Origin: Opitutia bacterium
Lineage (GTDB): Bacteria > Verrucomicrobiota > Verrucomicrobiia > Opitutales > Opitutaceae
NCBI GenBank assembly: GCA_947474365.1
Contig: CANJIU010000092.1
Coordinates: forward strand, 1-39,117
Length of the DNA stretch: 39,117 nucleotides
Direction: 5' to 3'
Under the pieces are notes generated by a model. That model saw only the letters and a program-made list of their open reading frames with translations. It had not been told where the DNA came from and ran no database searches. Shown one piece after another: positions 1-8,200 of the stretch. Both the position numbers and the translations under genes were made by a program. Position 1 is the first letter of the stretch; the number at the start of each line of letters is the position of its first letter.

Positions 1-299
1 ATCCAACGCAAATATACGACAAAAACCCGTCCCTCCCGCCGTGCTCCGCACGGCGCTCAGCAGCCCGTCAGAGTTGGGCCTCCCGTCGCCGGAAAAATTT
101 TGGAAAATCACCCCCAAGCCTGATTTTCCAAGTCCGACGGGCTCCTAGGCCGTAGCCGAGAAGATTTCGATCATCAGGTCGAATTATTCCGGGCGTTTTC
201 GGTTCCGCAGCCGCGTGAGGTGTCTCGGGCCATCCCTGTCATTGAGCAAGACCGCTCTCGCATGCGCCAATTTGACGAAGATCTACGTTCGGCGCGTGA
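1..299. other. Non-coding stretch with nested palindromes
   Basis: I find no convincing coding frame here. The stretch holds a compact hairpin at 37-55 (arms CGCCGTGC and GCACGGCG, loop TCC). It also holds a larger nested structure at 62-143 with an outer stem AGCCCGTC/GACGGGCT and an inner 11-bp perfect inverted repeat at 100-110/121-131 around a 10-nt loop. The rest, about 152-299, shows short open frames only. It runs into the LysR remnant that becomes readable at 300. Confidence 0.6.
37..143. repeat. Nested inverted repeats, possible RNA or repeat element
   Basis: Three perfect inverted repeats are visible. One is 8+8 bp at 37-44/48-55 with a 3-nt loop. One is 8+8 bp at 62-69/136-143 (AGCCCGTC with GACGGGCT). 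Inside the latter is an 11+11 bp repeat at 100-110/121-131 (TTGGAAAATCA with TGATTTTCCAA). A further 5-bp pair, GGCCT at 77-81 with AGGCC at 147-151, overlaps the outer stem. No T-tract follows, so it is not a classical intrinsic terminator. It could be an intergenic repeat family, a structured leader or a small RNA; the sequence alone does not decide. Confidence 0.55.
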
Positions 300-710
300 T
301 GCCACCCCTTCGCGGTAAGCCCGTTTGTCGTATTCCTCTACTCGGCGAACTTCGGCAACGCGACGAACGTGGCGACCGTGCTCCGCGATTGCCCGCTGGC
401 GCTTCCCGTCGGCGTAACTCTCCGCGTGTCGCTCGATGCCTGTGCGAAGAAATCGCGGATTAATCTCAACACCCGTCTCGAAATCGATTCCTTCCTGCAG
501 GCAGCAGATGCCGTAGTCCGTGGAACTCATGCGGCCGTCCTGCCCTCGCTCGCTGCGGCGACGATGCCGAAGGGCGTTCGATCAATTCCACTTCCCGCGA
601 CCGAGGCGCAGCGCCGCAAACTCCGGCTGGTTTGGACCAGTCGTCTGCTGCGCACGCGCGGGGCGGCAACGGAAGTGCGAGACGTTTTGGTGCGCTGGAT
701 GGCGATGTGA
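300..710 (+). pseudogene. LysR-type regulator remnant (effector-domain end)
   Basis: The plus-strand frame open from 300 to the stop at 710 reads like the second half of a LysR substrate-binding domain. It has a short hydrophobic strand (FVVFLYS), then ALPVGVTLRVSLDAC, then EIDSFLQAADAVVRGTHAAV followed by LP, an IPLP strand, and a closing LVWTSR segment, the usual order near the end of LysR proteins. A stop at 297-299 lies directly in front. No N-terminal winged-helix or first half of the effector domain is visible in any frame upstream, where palindromic sequence begins. I infer a 5'-truncated relic. An internal GTG at 369 could start a 113-residue peptide, but that would not make a working regulator. 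The LysR assignment rests on motif order only. Confidence 0.5.
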
Positions 711-1016
711 CCCGAGGGCACCGTGCCGCCGCATCCCAGGCCCCGATCATGAAGATGTCGACGAGCAGCAGGTTCGCTTGTCCCTTGTCGCCGACGAACT
801 GCGCTTCACGCTCGGACACCTGGCGTGCCCGACGGTCCCGTTGCGAAGCCTTGCCGGCCGAATCCGTCGGGATTTTCTTCATCCCGGGCCCTACGAATGG
901 AGCGGCGTTTCATCAAGGGATCTGGGTCTATTTTGCGAGGATTTGCCTCGGAAGTTTTGCTTAACCCGGACCGGTTGTCCCCCAGCCGTCCCCCGCCAAA
1001 CTCTTACCTATGAAAA
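711..1016. other. Stretch without a confident gene
   Basis: Between the LysR remnant and the tRNA I see no protein I recognise. A minus-strand frame starts at 882 with a plausible lysine-rich beginning (MKKIPTDSAGKASQRD) and good third-position GC for about 55 codons. It then runs antisense through the LysR remnant to 466 and has no recognisable domain. It may be a genuine small or decaying gene start, or a GC-driven open frame. Confidence 0.4.
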
Positions 1017-1093
1017 TGGCGCACCCGTAGGGAGTCGAACCCCAAACCTTCTGATCCGTAGTCAGATGCTCTATCCAATTGAGCTACGGGTGC
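1017..1093 (-). tRNA. tRNA-Arg (anticodon ACG), CCA encoded
   Basis: On the minus strand the acceptor arms GCACCCG and CGGGTGC pair perfectly (7 bp). A D-arm TAGCTCAATTGGATAGAGCA follows, then an anticodon stem TCTGA/TCAGA enclosing the loop CTACGGA. The anticodon is ACG, read as ICG after deamination. The T-arm carries GGTTCGACTCC. The discriminator is G at 1020 and the 3' CCA is encoded at 1017-1019. All canonical elements are intact. The gene lies between the LysR remnant and the GntR-led operon. I saw no repeat of its 3' end elsewhere in the window that would suggest an integrated element. Confidence 0.95.
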
Positions 1094-1285
1094 GCAGAAG
1101 AGGGCGAGAAGAAGCAAGGATTCGCCTTCGAGCGCAAGCGATAATTTGGAAACTTCTCCGGGGCTGAAATCGGGAACCTTGCGCTGCCGTGTGGGCTCCG
1201 CTCCGGAATGAGGATGCTTTCAGACCCGAAACGCCGGCGTCGGCGGAGGGTGGCGCCCAGCCCGCAGCGCGAACGAGGAATCCAG

Positions 1286-1316
1286 TTGACGCGCAAAAGA
1301 AGCAATCATCTATATG
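1286..1316 (+). promoter_or_regulatory. Candidate promoter for the GntR-led operon
   Basis: TTGACG at 1286-1291 is followed after 17 nt by TCTATA at 1309-1314 (or TATATG at 1311-1316 with a 19-nt spacer). This is a reasonable sigma70-like pair just upstream of the GntR start. The AT-rich ACTAGTTAATTAA at about 1317-1329 contains two small palindromes at the expected start site, a plausible place for autoregulation by the GntR protein. The AT content stands out sharply against the GC-rich surroundings. This is pattern-based inference only. Confidence 0.35.
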
Positions 1317-1333
1317 ACTAGTTAATTAAAGTG

Positions 1334-2077
1334 ATGAACTCCCCGGTTCCGCCGATTCACCCCGATCACCGTCTGCCGCTCTATCATCGCGTGCGAGATA
1401 CCTTGAGTGCGGAGATTGCGGCGCACCGGTGGCGTCCGGAGGAGCCCGTGCCGACGGAGGCGGAACTGGCCAAGACGCATGGCGTCTCGATCGGCACGGT
1501 GCGCAAGGCCATCGACTCGCTGGTGGCGGATGGCGTCCTGGAGCGTTTTCAGGGGAGGGGTACGTTCGTGCGGCGGCCGGACTTCCAGTCGTCTTTCTTT
1601 CGTTTCTTCCGCTTCGTCGATGCCGCCGGAGTGGCGCGAGTGCCGACGAGTCGGATTCTCAAGCGCGAAGTCGCGGCGATGCCAGCCGGGGTGGCGGCGG
1701 CCTTCAAATTGCCTGCCGGGTCCCGGGCGGTCCGGTTCTCGCGTCTCCGGCTAATCGACGAACGACCGCTGGTGCTGGAGGACATCTGGCTGCCCCATGA
1801 GCGCTTCAAGGCACTGTTGGAAATCGATCCCCGGGAGTTTGGCGATCTGCTCTATCCGCTCTACGAGCAATATTGTGGCGTGCTGGTGGCCTCGGCTCAG
1901 GAGACGCTCAGCGCCGAGGCGGTCGGCGCTCGGCAGGCAAAATTGCTCGAACTCGCCGCGGGGGCGCCGGTGATTGTCATCGATCGGGTGGCGCTGACCG
2001 CAGACCGACAACCGGTCGAATGGCGGCAGTCCCGGGGACCGGCGAGCCAGTTCCGTTACCAGGTGGAAATTCGCTGA
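1334..2077 (+). CDS. GntR-family regulator, HutC/UTRA type
   Basis: This is a transcriptional regulator of about 247 residues. The N-terminal winged helix (roughly residues 14-80) shows the family pattern: LPLYHRVRDTLSAEI, then PTEAELAKTHGVSIGTVRKA, then DGVLERFQGRGTFV. The C-terminal part (about 95-240) fits a UTRA effector domain, with LPAGSRAVRFSRLRLIDERP, a PLVLEDIWLP segment and a DRVALTADRQPVEW stretch near the end. ATG at 1334 was chosen, although GTG at 1331 directly before it is equally possible; neither has a clear Shine-Dalgarno sequence. It heads a same-strand run of nine genes, so it probably controls the MFS transporter, the hydrolase and the genes downstream in response to a small acidic or sugar-derived ligand. 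The ligand cannot be read from the sequence. Confidence 0.9.
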   Translation: MNSPVPPIHPDHRLPLYHRVRDTLSAEIAAHRWRPEEPVPTEAELAKTHGVSIGTVRKAIDSLVADGVLERFQGRGTFVRRPDFQSSFFRFFRFVDAAGVARVPTSRILKREVAAMPAGVAAAFKLPAGSRAVRFSRLRLIDERPLVLEDIWLPHERFKALLEIDPREFGDLLYPLYEQYCGVLVASAQETLSAEAVGARQAKLLELAAGAPVIVIDRVALTADRQPVEWRQSRGPASQFRYQVEIR

Positions 2078-2155
2078 CGAAGTCTCCATCGACCGGCGGT
2101 CACGCACGTTGCGGGCAGTCCGCGAGCGCACGCCTTTTTTTCAACAGAGCCACCC

Positions 2156-3439
2156 ATGTTCCGCTGGTACCGTGAAATCAACGCGACGGAGCGCCGGACC
2201 TTTTGGTCCTGCTTCGGCGGGTGGGCGTTGGACGCGCTGGATGTGCAGATGTTCAGCATCGCGATTCCGGCGCTGATTGCGGCGTTCTCACTCGATAAAT
2301 CCCAGGCCGGACTGATCGGGAGCGTCACGCTCGTGTCGTCGGCGATCGGTGGTTGGATCGCAGGTGCACTCTCCGACCGCTACGGCCGGGTGCGCATCCT
2401 GCAACTCACCATCCTGTGGTTTTCCGGGTTCACGTTTCTCTGCGCCTTTGCACAGACGGGGCCGCAACTCTTCATCCTGAAGGGGCTGCAGGGACTGGGC
2501 TTTGGCGGCGAGTGGGCGGCCGGCGCCGTGCTCATGGCCGAGATGATCCGACCGGAACATCGAGGCAAGGTGATGGCGACGGTGCAGAGCGCGTGGGCGG
2601 TCGGGTGGGGTGTTTCCGTGCTGATCTACACCGGGTTGTTTCATTGGCTGCCGGCGGACATCGCTTGGCGCGTCATGTTCGGCGTGGGATTGCTGCCGGC
2701 GCTCTTCATCGTCTACGTGCGCCGCGCGATTCCGGAGCCGAAACTTTCTCCGGCGACGCGGCGGACGGCGGTGGGCGGAGCGGGCGGATTGTGGGGGATT
2801 TTCTCCCCCGCGGTGTTGCGCGTGACCGTGGTGGGATCGCTGCTCGGGGTGGGGGCGCACGGCGGCTACTACGCGCTGATGACCTGGCTGCCGACGTTTC
2901 TGAAGACGGAGCGAAAACTTTCGGTGCTTGGCACGGGCGCCTATCTGGCCGTCATCATCTTCGCGTTTTGGTGCGGCTGCATCGCGAGTGCGCAATTGAT
3001 CGACCGGATCGGCCGGCGACGGAACATCATGATTTTCGCGGTGTGCTGTGTTGCGACTGTGATCGCCTATGTCTTCCTGCCGCTGACGAACCGGCAGATG
3101 CTGTTCATGGGATTTCCGCTGGGGTTCTTCGCCGCCGGCATTCCGGCGAGTCTGGGAGCCCTCTTCAACGAACTCTACCCGGCCGGCATCCGCGGCACGG
3201 GCGTGGGGTTTTGCTACAATTTCGGCCGCATCGCGTCGGCGGCCTTTCCGTGGCTGGTCGGCCACATGAGCGAGTCGATGCCGCTGGGCCGGGCCATCGG
3301 GATCGATGCCGCGCTGGCCTATTCGTTGGTGGTGCTGGCTGTGCTTGCCCTGCCGGAAACCAAGGGCAAGCGGCTCGACACTGGAGACGCCTTGGCGGTT
3401 CCGGGTCTCGCCACTCCGCCGGAGTCATCCCGCTCTTGA
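2156..3439 (+). CDS. MFS transporter, AAHS/metabolite:H+ symporter-like
   Basis: A 427-residue major facilitator superfamily permease of the inner membrane with about twelve hydrophobic helices. The family loop 2-3 signature is present as GALSDRYGRVRI, and its second-half counterpart as LIDRIGRRRNI. The N-terminus (FWSCFGGWALDALDVQMFSI) with an acidic residue in helix 1 resembles aromatic-acid or sialate/lactate type H+ symporters. Together with the adjacent lactonase-like hydrolase this suggests import of an organic acid. It begins 78 nt after the GntR gene and ends 19 nt before the hydrolase start, fitting one operon. The substrate is unknown; aromatic acids, aldonates or dicarboxylates are all possible. 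Confidence 0.85.
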   Translation: MFRWYREINATERRTFWSCFGGWALDALDVQMFSIAIPALIAAFSLDKSQAGLIGSVTLVSSAIGGWIAGALSDRYGRVRILQLTILWFSGFTFLCAFAQTGPQLFILKGLQGLGFGGEWAAGAVLMAEMIRPEHRGKVMATVQSAWAVGWGVSVLIYTGLFHWLPADIAWRVMFGVGLLPALFIVYVRRAIPEPKLSPATRRTAVGGAGGLWGIFSPAVLRVTVVGSLLGVGAHGGYYALMTWLPTFLKTERKLSVLGTGAYLAVIIFAFWCGCIASAQLIDRIGRRRNIMIFAVCCVATVIAYVFLPLTNRQMLFMGFPLGFFAAGIPASLGALFNELYPAGIRGTGVGFCYNFGRIASAAFPWLVGHMSESMPLGRAIGIDAALAYSLVVLAVLALPETKGKRLDTGDALAVPGLATPPESSRS

Positions 3440-3458
3440 ACGCCGCGCTGTCTCCTTC

Positions 3459-4397
3459 ATGAACCGGCGCCACTTCCATCGCCTTCTTCTCGGCCTTCCG
3501 GGCCTCGTCGTGCTGGGCGTGGATTCCCGCGCCGCCGCCGCTCCGAAAACTTCCCCGTCCCTTCTTCCTATCGTGGACACTCACGCCCATATCTTCGAAC
3601 GCCGTCTCCCCATGGTCGCGGGCCGGCGATATTCTCCCGACTACGACGCCACGCTGAGCGACTATCTGAAACAGCTCGACGCGCACGGCACATCGCACGG
3701 TGTGCTGGTGCAGCCGAGCTTTCTTGGCACGGACAATAGCTATCTTGTCGCCGCACTGAAAGCGGAGCCGAAACGGTTGCGCGGGATCATCGTGGTGGAG
3801 CCGGCGATTCCCGGTGAAAAACTGTCCGAGTTTGCGGCGACGGGCGTCGTTGGCATCCGGCTGAATCTGGTCGGCACGGAATTGCCGGACTTGCGCAAGG
3901 GCGCGTGGCCGGCATTCCTCGGGCGAATCCAGCAGCTCAACTGGCTGGTCGAGGTGCAGCGCGACGCGAAGGATCTGCCGCAGATCGTCGCGCCCTTGAT
4001 CGAGGCGGGCGTCAACATCGTGGTCGATCACTTTGGCCGCCCCGATCCCACGATTGGCACCGAGGACCCGGGCTTCCGCTACCTGTTGTCAGTGGCGCCG
4101 ACGCGGCGGGTTTGGATGAAGCTCTCCGGATCCTACCGCAACGGTGCGAACGGCCGCGGTGAGGTGATAGCGGATACGACGGTGCCGCTGCTCCTCAACG
4201 CGTTTGGCGCATCGCGTCTCCTCTGGGGCAGCGACTGGCCGCACACGCAGTTTGAGCGCGTCACGAACTATGGCGCCGCCCGGGCTCAGTTGGATCGGTG
4301 GATCACGAGCCCCGCCGCCCGGTCGGCCATTCTCCGCACCACGCCCGCTGCACTCTACAACTTCCAGTTGGAGAACGCCGGCAGCGCGGCCCGTTAA
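3459..4397 (+). CDS. Exported amidohydrolase-2 / LigI-like lactonase
   Basis: A 312-residue TIM-barrel metal-dependent hydrolase of the COG3618 group, which includes 2-pyrone-4,6-dicarboxylate hydrolase (LigI) and sugar lactonases. Metal and active-site motifs are VDTHAH near residue 40, VDHFGRP in the middle and WGSDWPHTQ near the end, all as expected for this group. Unlike typical cytosolic members it starts with a Tat-like leader (MNRRHFHRL, then a hydrophobic stretch and AAAAP), implying export. ATG at 3459 was chosen because it gives this leader and lies 19 nt after the MFS stop; a longer open frame upstream overlaps the MFS gene. No Shine-Dalgarno is seen; the start sits in CTCCTTCATGAA. 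The likely role is opening a lactone or pyrone acid in the periplasm before MFS uptake (inference). Confidence 0.8.
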   Translation: MNRRHFHRLLLGLPGLVVLGVDSRAAAAPKTSPSLLPIVDTHAHIFERRLPMVAGRRYSPDYDATLSDYLKQLDAHGTSHGVLVQPSFLGTDNSYLVAALKAEPKRLRGIIVVEPAIPGEKLSEFAATGVVGIRLNLVGTELPDLRKGAWPAFLGRIQQLNWLVEVQRDAKDLPQIVAPLIEAGVNIVVDHFGRPDPTIGTEDPGFRYLLSVAPTRRVWMKLSGSYRNGANGRGEVIADTTVPLLLNAFGASRLLWGSDWPHTQFERVTNYGAARAQLDRWITSPAARSAILRTTPAALYNFQLENAGSAAR

Positions 4398-4430
4398 CTT
4401 CATTCCCGACCACCAAGACAAAACTCCCTC

Positions 4431-7310
4431 ATGAAATCAAAACCCTCCCATTCTCGTGTTTCCGCCCGATGGCCGGCGGTGCTCCTCTTCGGCGCGTCCA
4501 TCGTGGCGATGCGCGCGCAGACCAAGGTCGATCCCGGCGCATCCTCCGCGTCCCCGGCGAATGACGCCAAGACCGATGTTCTCAAGCTCGAGGCCTTCAA
4601 TGTGTCCGGCTCGCACATCAAGGGCGCGAGCACGTTCACGGCGCCGACTCCGGTCCTGGTCGTGAGCTACGAGAACCTCCTGGCCGCTGCGCCGGTCAAC
4701 ATGGCGGAGGGCTTGAAGCAACTGCCCGCGATTGCGCCCGGTGGCGGGCAGACGAATGGCGGCGGCACCGGGAACAGCAGTGCCAATTTTCTCAATCTCC
4801 GGGCCCTCGGCGTCACTCGCACGCTCACCCTGTTGGATGGCCGGCGGTTCACGCCCAGTGGTCCGACGGGCCAGATCGATGCCAATCTCATCCCGCAGGG
4901 GTTGGTCGATCGCGTAGATGTAGTGAACGGCGGCGCCTCCGCGGCATATGGCTCCGACGCCGTCGGTGGCGTGGTGAATTTCGTGCTCAACAAGGAATTC
5001 ACGGGCTTCAAGTCCGATGTCGTGTTGGGTCAGTCGCAGAAAGGCGACAACAAGGAATACAAGGGATCGGTCACCTACGGAACGGACTACCTGAAGGGCC
5101 GCGGTCACCTCATCTTTAACGGCGAGTATGCCGTCAGCAAGGGCGTGAACGGCGACGGGCGCGCGTTCCGCCGCGAGGAGACCAACCAAATCCCCGATCC
5201 CACCAACACGAACAAGTCCGTGCGCGCGGTGGATATCCGGTCGCCGTTCACGACCGGCGGAATGATTGTCAACGGCGCCGGTGGCACCGCGGCCAACAAC
5301 GCGCAGATTCGCGGCATCAAGTTCGGCCCCGGCGGCACACAGAGTCCGTATGACTACGGCCGGCTCTCGACGACCATCGGCACGACGAACGGTTTTCAGA
5401 GCGGCGGCGATGGATTCCGCATCGGCACCTCGCAGGAGATTTTGCGGCCGCTCACGCGCAAGAATTTGTTTCTCCGGTCCGACTTCAAACTGCTCGAGCA
5501 CATTACACTCTTTGCCGAGGGCTCCTACTGCGAAACTCTGATGGACCAGCAAAACAGCCCGACCACGCACCTGCTGACGATTCAGCGCGACAACGCCTTC
5601 CTCGCCCAGGCCGCACCCGATCTGGTGGCGCGCATGACTTCGCTCGGCGTCACCTCGTTTACGATGAATCGCCTCACGCTCGAGCGCGGGCTGACCGAGT
5701 CGCACGTGAATGACCAGAACCGGCGGGTGCTCGTCGGGTTCATCGCCAAGTTCGGTGATTGGAACTGGGAAACCTCCTACCAATGGGGCACGAATGACAT
5801 CAGCATCCCGGTCACCAACAACCTCATCCTCGCTCGCATGGCGGTCGCCGCGGACGCAGTTTTGGTGGGCGGTCAGATCGTCCCCCGGGCCTTGGCCGCC
5901 AATCCCGGCGCCGTTGCCTTCAACCCCTTCGGCGTGGGTTCGCCGTCCCGGGCGGCCCTGGACTACGTCATGGGCACGCTGCAGTTTGACGAGACGTCGT
6001 CGCAAGATGTGGCGGACACCAAAATCACCGGCAATCTGTTCTCCCTGCCAGCCGGACCGCTGGCGGTCGCGGCGGGCGCGCAATGGCGGAGCCTCAAGTC
6101 CACGACGACGACCGATGCGATCTCGATTGCCTCTGGTTACCGCTTGGCGAATACGCTGCCGTTCTCCGGCGACTACACGATCATGGAGGAGTTTTTCGAG
6201 ACGCAGGTTCCCCTGATCAAGGATCTCCCTCTGGCCAGGAAGGTGACAGCCAGCCTGGCGGGACGACACACCCACTATTCCACCACCGGCGACGCCAACA
6301 CTTGGAAAGTCGGCATGGTCTGGCAGCTCAACTCCGATCTCCGCCTGCGCGCCTCACGCTCCCGCGACATCCGGGCGCCTAACATCAACGAGCTGTTCAC
6401 TCGGGGCACCCAGCAGAACTCGAACATCGACGACAACTTTCCCGGTGGCACGGGCCTGACCTTTCAGGGCGTGCCCAGAATCTCGAGCGGCAATCTCAAC
6501 CTGAAGCCCGAGGTGGCGAACTCCGCGGTCGTGGGCTTCGTCTATCAGCCGTCCTGGCTGAAGGGCGCGAGCTTCGCGGTCGATTTCTACACGACGAAGA
6601 TCAGCGATGCCATCTTCCTCGCCGGCGGCCAGGACGCGGTGCGCGAATGCGACCTCAACCCGGCCTCTCCCCTTTGCTCCTTCGTGACGCGCGGCGCCAC
6701 CTCCGCCAGTCCGCGGGCCGTCATTCGCACGCAGATTTCACCGGTCAATCTCAACTCCGAGCTTTCCCGGGGCGTCGATTTCGAGACGAGCTATCGCGTG
6801 CCGCTCTCCTCCTGGTTTTCCAACTCCCGGCCTGGCAACCTGACGGTGCGTGCGATTGCGGGCTACATCGATGAGTATTCCCGCGTGTCACCGCTCGCCC
6901 CGACGATTAACTTCGCCGGCAACGGCATCGCGAACGCGGCGTCCGGCACCTCCGCGATGCCGCACATCCGCGGCACCCTGTCGTTGAATCACTCGCGCAA
7001 CGCATTCGCGACGTTCCTCCAGATGCGCTACATCGGCCGGATGACATGGGACAAGACCCGCATCCTCGGTGTGACGACCGACTACAACAACGTACCATCG
7101 ACCGCATATTTCGACGGCCAGATCACCTACCGGTTGCCCACACTGCGCCAGCGCTGGCAGTCGGAAATCTATCTCAACATCGCCAATCTCCTCGATCGGG
7201 ATCCCACCTACGCGCCGCGCACCGGTGGTGCGACTCCGCTCCCGACCGATCCCGGTCTGTTTGACCAGGTGGGCCGCATGTTCCGCGTCGGCGTGAAGAC
7301 GCGGTTCTGA
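4431..7310 (+). CDS. TonB-dependent outer-membrane receptor
   Basis: A 959-residue receptor. A signal peptide ends near MRAQ. It is followed by a conserved LKLEAFNVSG segment, a plug domain (about 65-190) with TLLDGRRFTPSG, then VDRVDVVNGGASAAYGSDAV, and a C-terminal beta-barrel ending in the aromatic residue F (VGVKTRF). Such proteins import bulky substrates across the outer membrane using TonB energy. The DGRR plug type is the large one common in polysaccharide- and lignocellulose-degrading Gram-negatives. The start ATG at 4431 lies in CTCCCTCATGAA, 33 nt after the hydrolase stop. Position in the operon suggests it takes up the substrate of the CE15 esterase and LigI-like hydrolase. No SusD-like partner is present. 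Confidence 0.93.
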   Translation: MKSKPSHSRVSARWPAVLLFGASIVAMRAQTKVDPGASSASPANDAKTDVLKLEAFNVSGSHIKGASTFTAPTPVLVVSYENLLAAAPVNMAEGLKQLPAIAPGGGQTNGGGTGNSSANFLNLRALGVTRTLTLLDGRRFTPSGPTGQIDANLIPQGLVDRVDVVNGGASAAYGSDAVGGVVNFVLNKEFTGFKSDVVLGQSQKGDNKEYKGSVTYGTDYLKGRGHLIFNGEYAVSKGVNGDGRAFRREETNQIPDPTNTNKSVRAVDIRSPFTTGGMIVNGAGGTAANNAQIRGIKFGPGGTQSPYDYGRLSTTIGTTNGFQSGGDGFRIGTSQEILRPLTRKNLFLRSDFKLLEHITLFAEGSYCETLMDQQNSPTTHLLTIQRDNAFLAQAAPDLVARMTSLGVTSFTMNRLTLERGLTESHVNDQNRRVLVGFIAKFGDWNWETSYQWGTNDISIPVTNNLILARMAVAADAVLVGGQIVPRALAANPGAVAFNPFGVGSPSRAALDYVMGTLQFDETSSQDVADTKITGNLFSLPAGPLAVAAGAQWRSLKSTTTTDAISIASGYRLANTLPFSGDYTIMEEFFETQVPLIKDLPLARKVTASLAGRHTHYSTTGDANTWKVGMVWQLNSDLRLRASRSRDIRAPNINELFTRGTQQNSNIDDNFPGGTGLTFQGVPRISSGNLNLKPEVANSAVVGFVYQPSWLKGASFAVDFYTTKISDAIFLAGGQDAVRECDLNPASPLCSFVTRGATSASPRAVIRTQISPVNLNSELSRGVDFETSYRVPLSSWFSNSRPGNLTVRAIAGYIDEYSRVSPLAPTINFAGNGIANAASGTSAMPHIRGTLSLNHSRNAFATFLQMRYIGRMTWDKTRILGVTTDYNNVPSTAYFDGQITYRLPTLRQRWQSEIYLNIANLLDRDPTYAPRTGGATPLPTDPGLFDQVGRMFRVGVKTRF

Positions 7311-7346
7311 TCGCGCTTGGCGAACCGGGGTGTATTGTTCGGAGCG

Positions 7347-8018
7347 GTGAAACTCAGTCCACAGTGGAGAATCGCTGCTTCGTGGCTCGCAATGGCGCTG
7401 TCCGTTGCCGCCGCCGATGCGGGCAAAATTGCAACCGCGGAGACCCGTGCGGATCCGCGGCTCGGGGCCCCGCTCGCCAAACGCGAGCGGGCCGTCCTCG
7501 GGGCAGATTCCGCACCGGTGGTGGTCATCGAGATTTCAAGCTTCAAGTGCACGCATTGCCGCGCCTTTCACGAAAAAATCTTCCCGCAACTGCGTGAGCG
7601 TTACGTCACGCCCGGGAAGGTGCAATGGGTGGTGCTCAATGCCTCGGACGATCCTTCCGACCAGTATTCCCAGATTTTCTCGATCGCGCGCTGCGCCCTG
7701 CGACAGGGGAAATACTGGGAGCTGCTGGACGGGCTCTTTCAGGTCGCGCACCGCGCACCCAGCTCCCTCACGGATTTGATGGCGAAGAGTCCGCTGATCG
7801 ATCGCGGCGAGCTTGAGATCTGCCTGCGCGATCGCGCCGTCCGCACCGAAGTGGGCGTCGATTTCGCCGAATACGCACGACTCAAACTCAAGGGTACCCC
7901 GACCTTTCTCATTCGAAAAATGAGCACGGACGGAACGTTGGCGGAAACGACGATTGCCGGCGCCCAGACGCTGGAGCAGTTTCAACGGGTGCTCGACGAG
8001 ATGCTCAAGGCCCCATGA
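7347..8018 (+). CDS. DsbA-like thioredoxin-fold protein, exported
   Basis: A protein of about 223 residues with an N-terminal hydrophobic leader (WRIAASWLAMALSVAAADAG). Its thioredoxin domain carries the redox pair CTHC (residues 68 and 71 from GTG 7347) after VVVIEISSFK, and a cis-proline segment KLKGTPTFLI near the C-terminus. This is the DsbA/DsbC layout of the thioredoxin_4 group, acting on thiols in the periplasm. The start is uncertain: GTG 7347 has GGAG only 2 nt upstream, while TTG at 7335 or 7317 are in-frame alternatives. Its stop overlaps the next gene as ATGA (8015-8018), so the next two proteins are translationally coupled to it. It probably exchanges electrons with the MauE-like membrane protein, as MauD does with MauE (inference). 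Confidence 0.85.
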   Translation: MKLSPQWRIAASWLAMALSVAAADAGKIATAETRADPRLGAPLAKRERAVLGADSAPVVVIEISSFKCTHCRAFHEKIFPQLRERYVTPGKVQWVVLNASDDPSDQYSQIFSIARCALRQGKYWELLDGLFQVAHRAPSSLTDLMAKSPLIDRGELEICLRDRAVRTEVGVDFAEYARLKLKGTPTFLIRKMSTDGTLAETTIAGAQTLEQFQRVLDEMLKAP

Positions 8019-8200
8019 ACTCGGTGACCATGATCGAACGAGGGAAAGAGGCGTGGCGTGCCGTGAGGCCGCGCCGGTTGTTCGTTGTCTTCGGGCTCGC
8101 GCTGGCGGCTGGTCTGCTGGGGGATTGGCTCCGTCCTGAGCAACGGCTGGTGTTTCGCCGACCGCTCCCGGCATTCAAGACCACGGCGCCGTCGCGATGA
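8015..8200 (+). CDS. Small single-helix membrane protein, coupled
   Basis: A 61-residue protein I do not recognise. It has a basic N-terminal part (ERGKEAWRAVRPRR), one clear hydrophobic helix (LFVVFGLALAAGLLGDWL, about residues 22-39) and a short proline/arginine-rich tail, predicting a bitopic inner-membrane protein. It has no cysteines, so it is not itself a redox carrier. Reality is supported by ATGA overlaps at both ends (8015-8018 and 8197-8200) with the DsbA-like and MauE-like genes. It may be an adaptor or assembly factor for that pair. Confidence 0.75.
   Translation: MNSVTMIERGKEAWRAVRPRRLFVVFGLALAAGLLGDWLRPEQRLVFRRPLPAFKTTAPSR

Noticed and set aside
466..882. Minus-strand open frame of 138 codons starting MKKIPTDSAG
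   Set aside because: Its second half is antisense to the LysR remnant and it has no recognisable domain. The first 55 codons look codon-like but are not enough for a call.
520..1167. Plus-strand open frame running through the tRNA
   Set aside because: It contains the antisense of a complete tRNA-Arg, which gives the well-known spurious peptide GSRTPNLLIRSQ.
2288..3265. 325-codon minus-strand frame
   Set aside because: It is antisense to the MFS gene, rich in Arg and His, with no domain pattern: a GC-driven shadow.
4437..6275. 612-codon minus-strand frame
   Set aside because: It lies opposite the TonB receptor, has no domain and arises from high GC at third positions.
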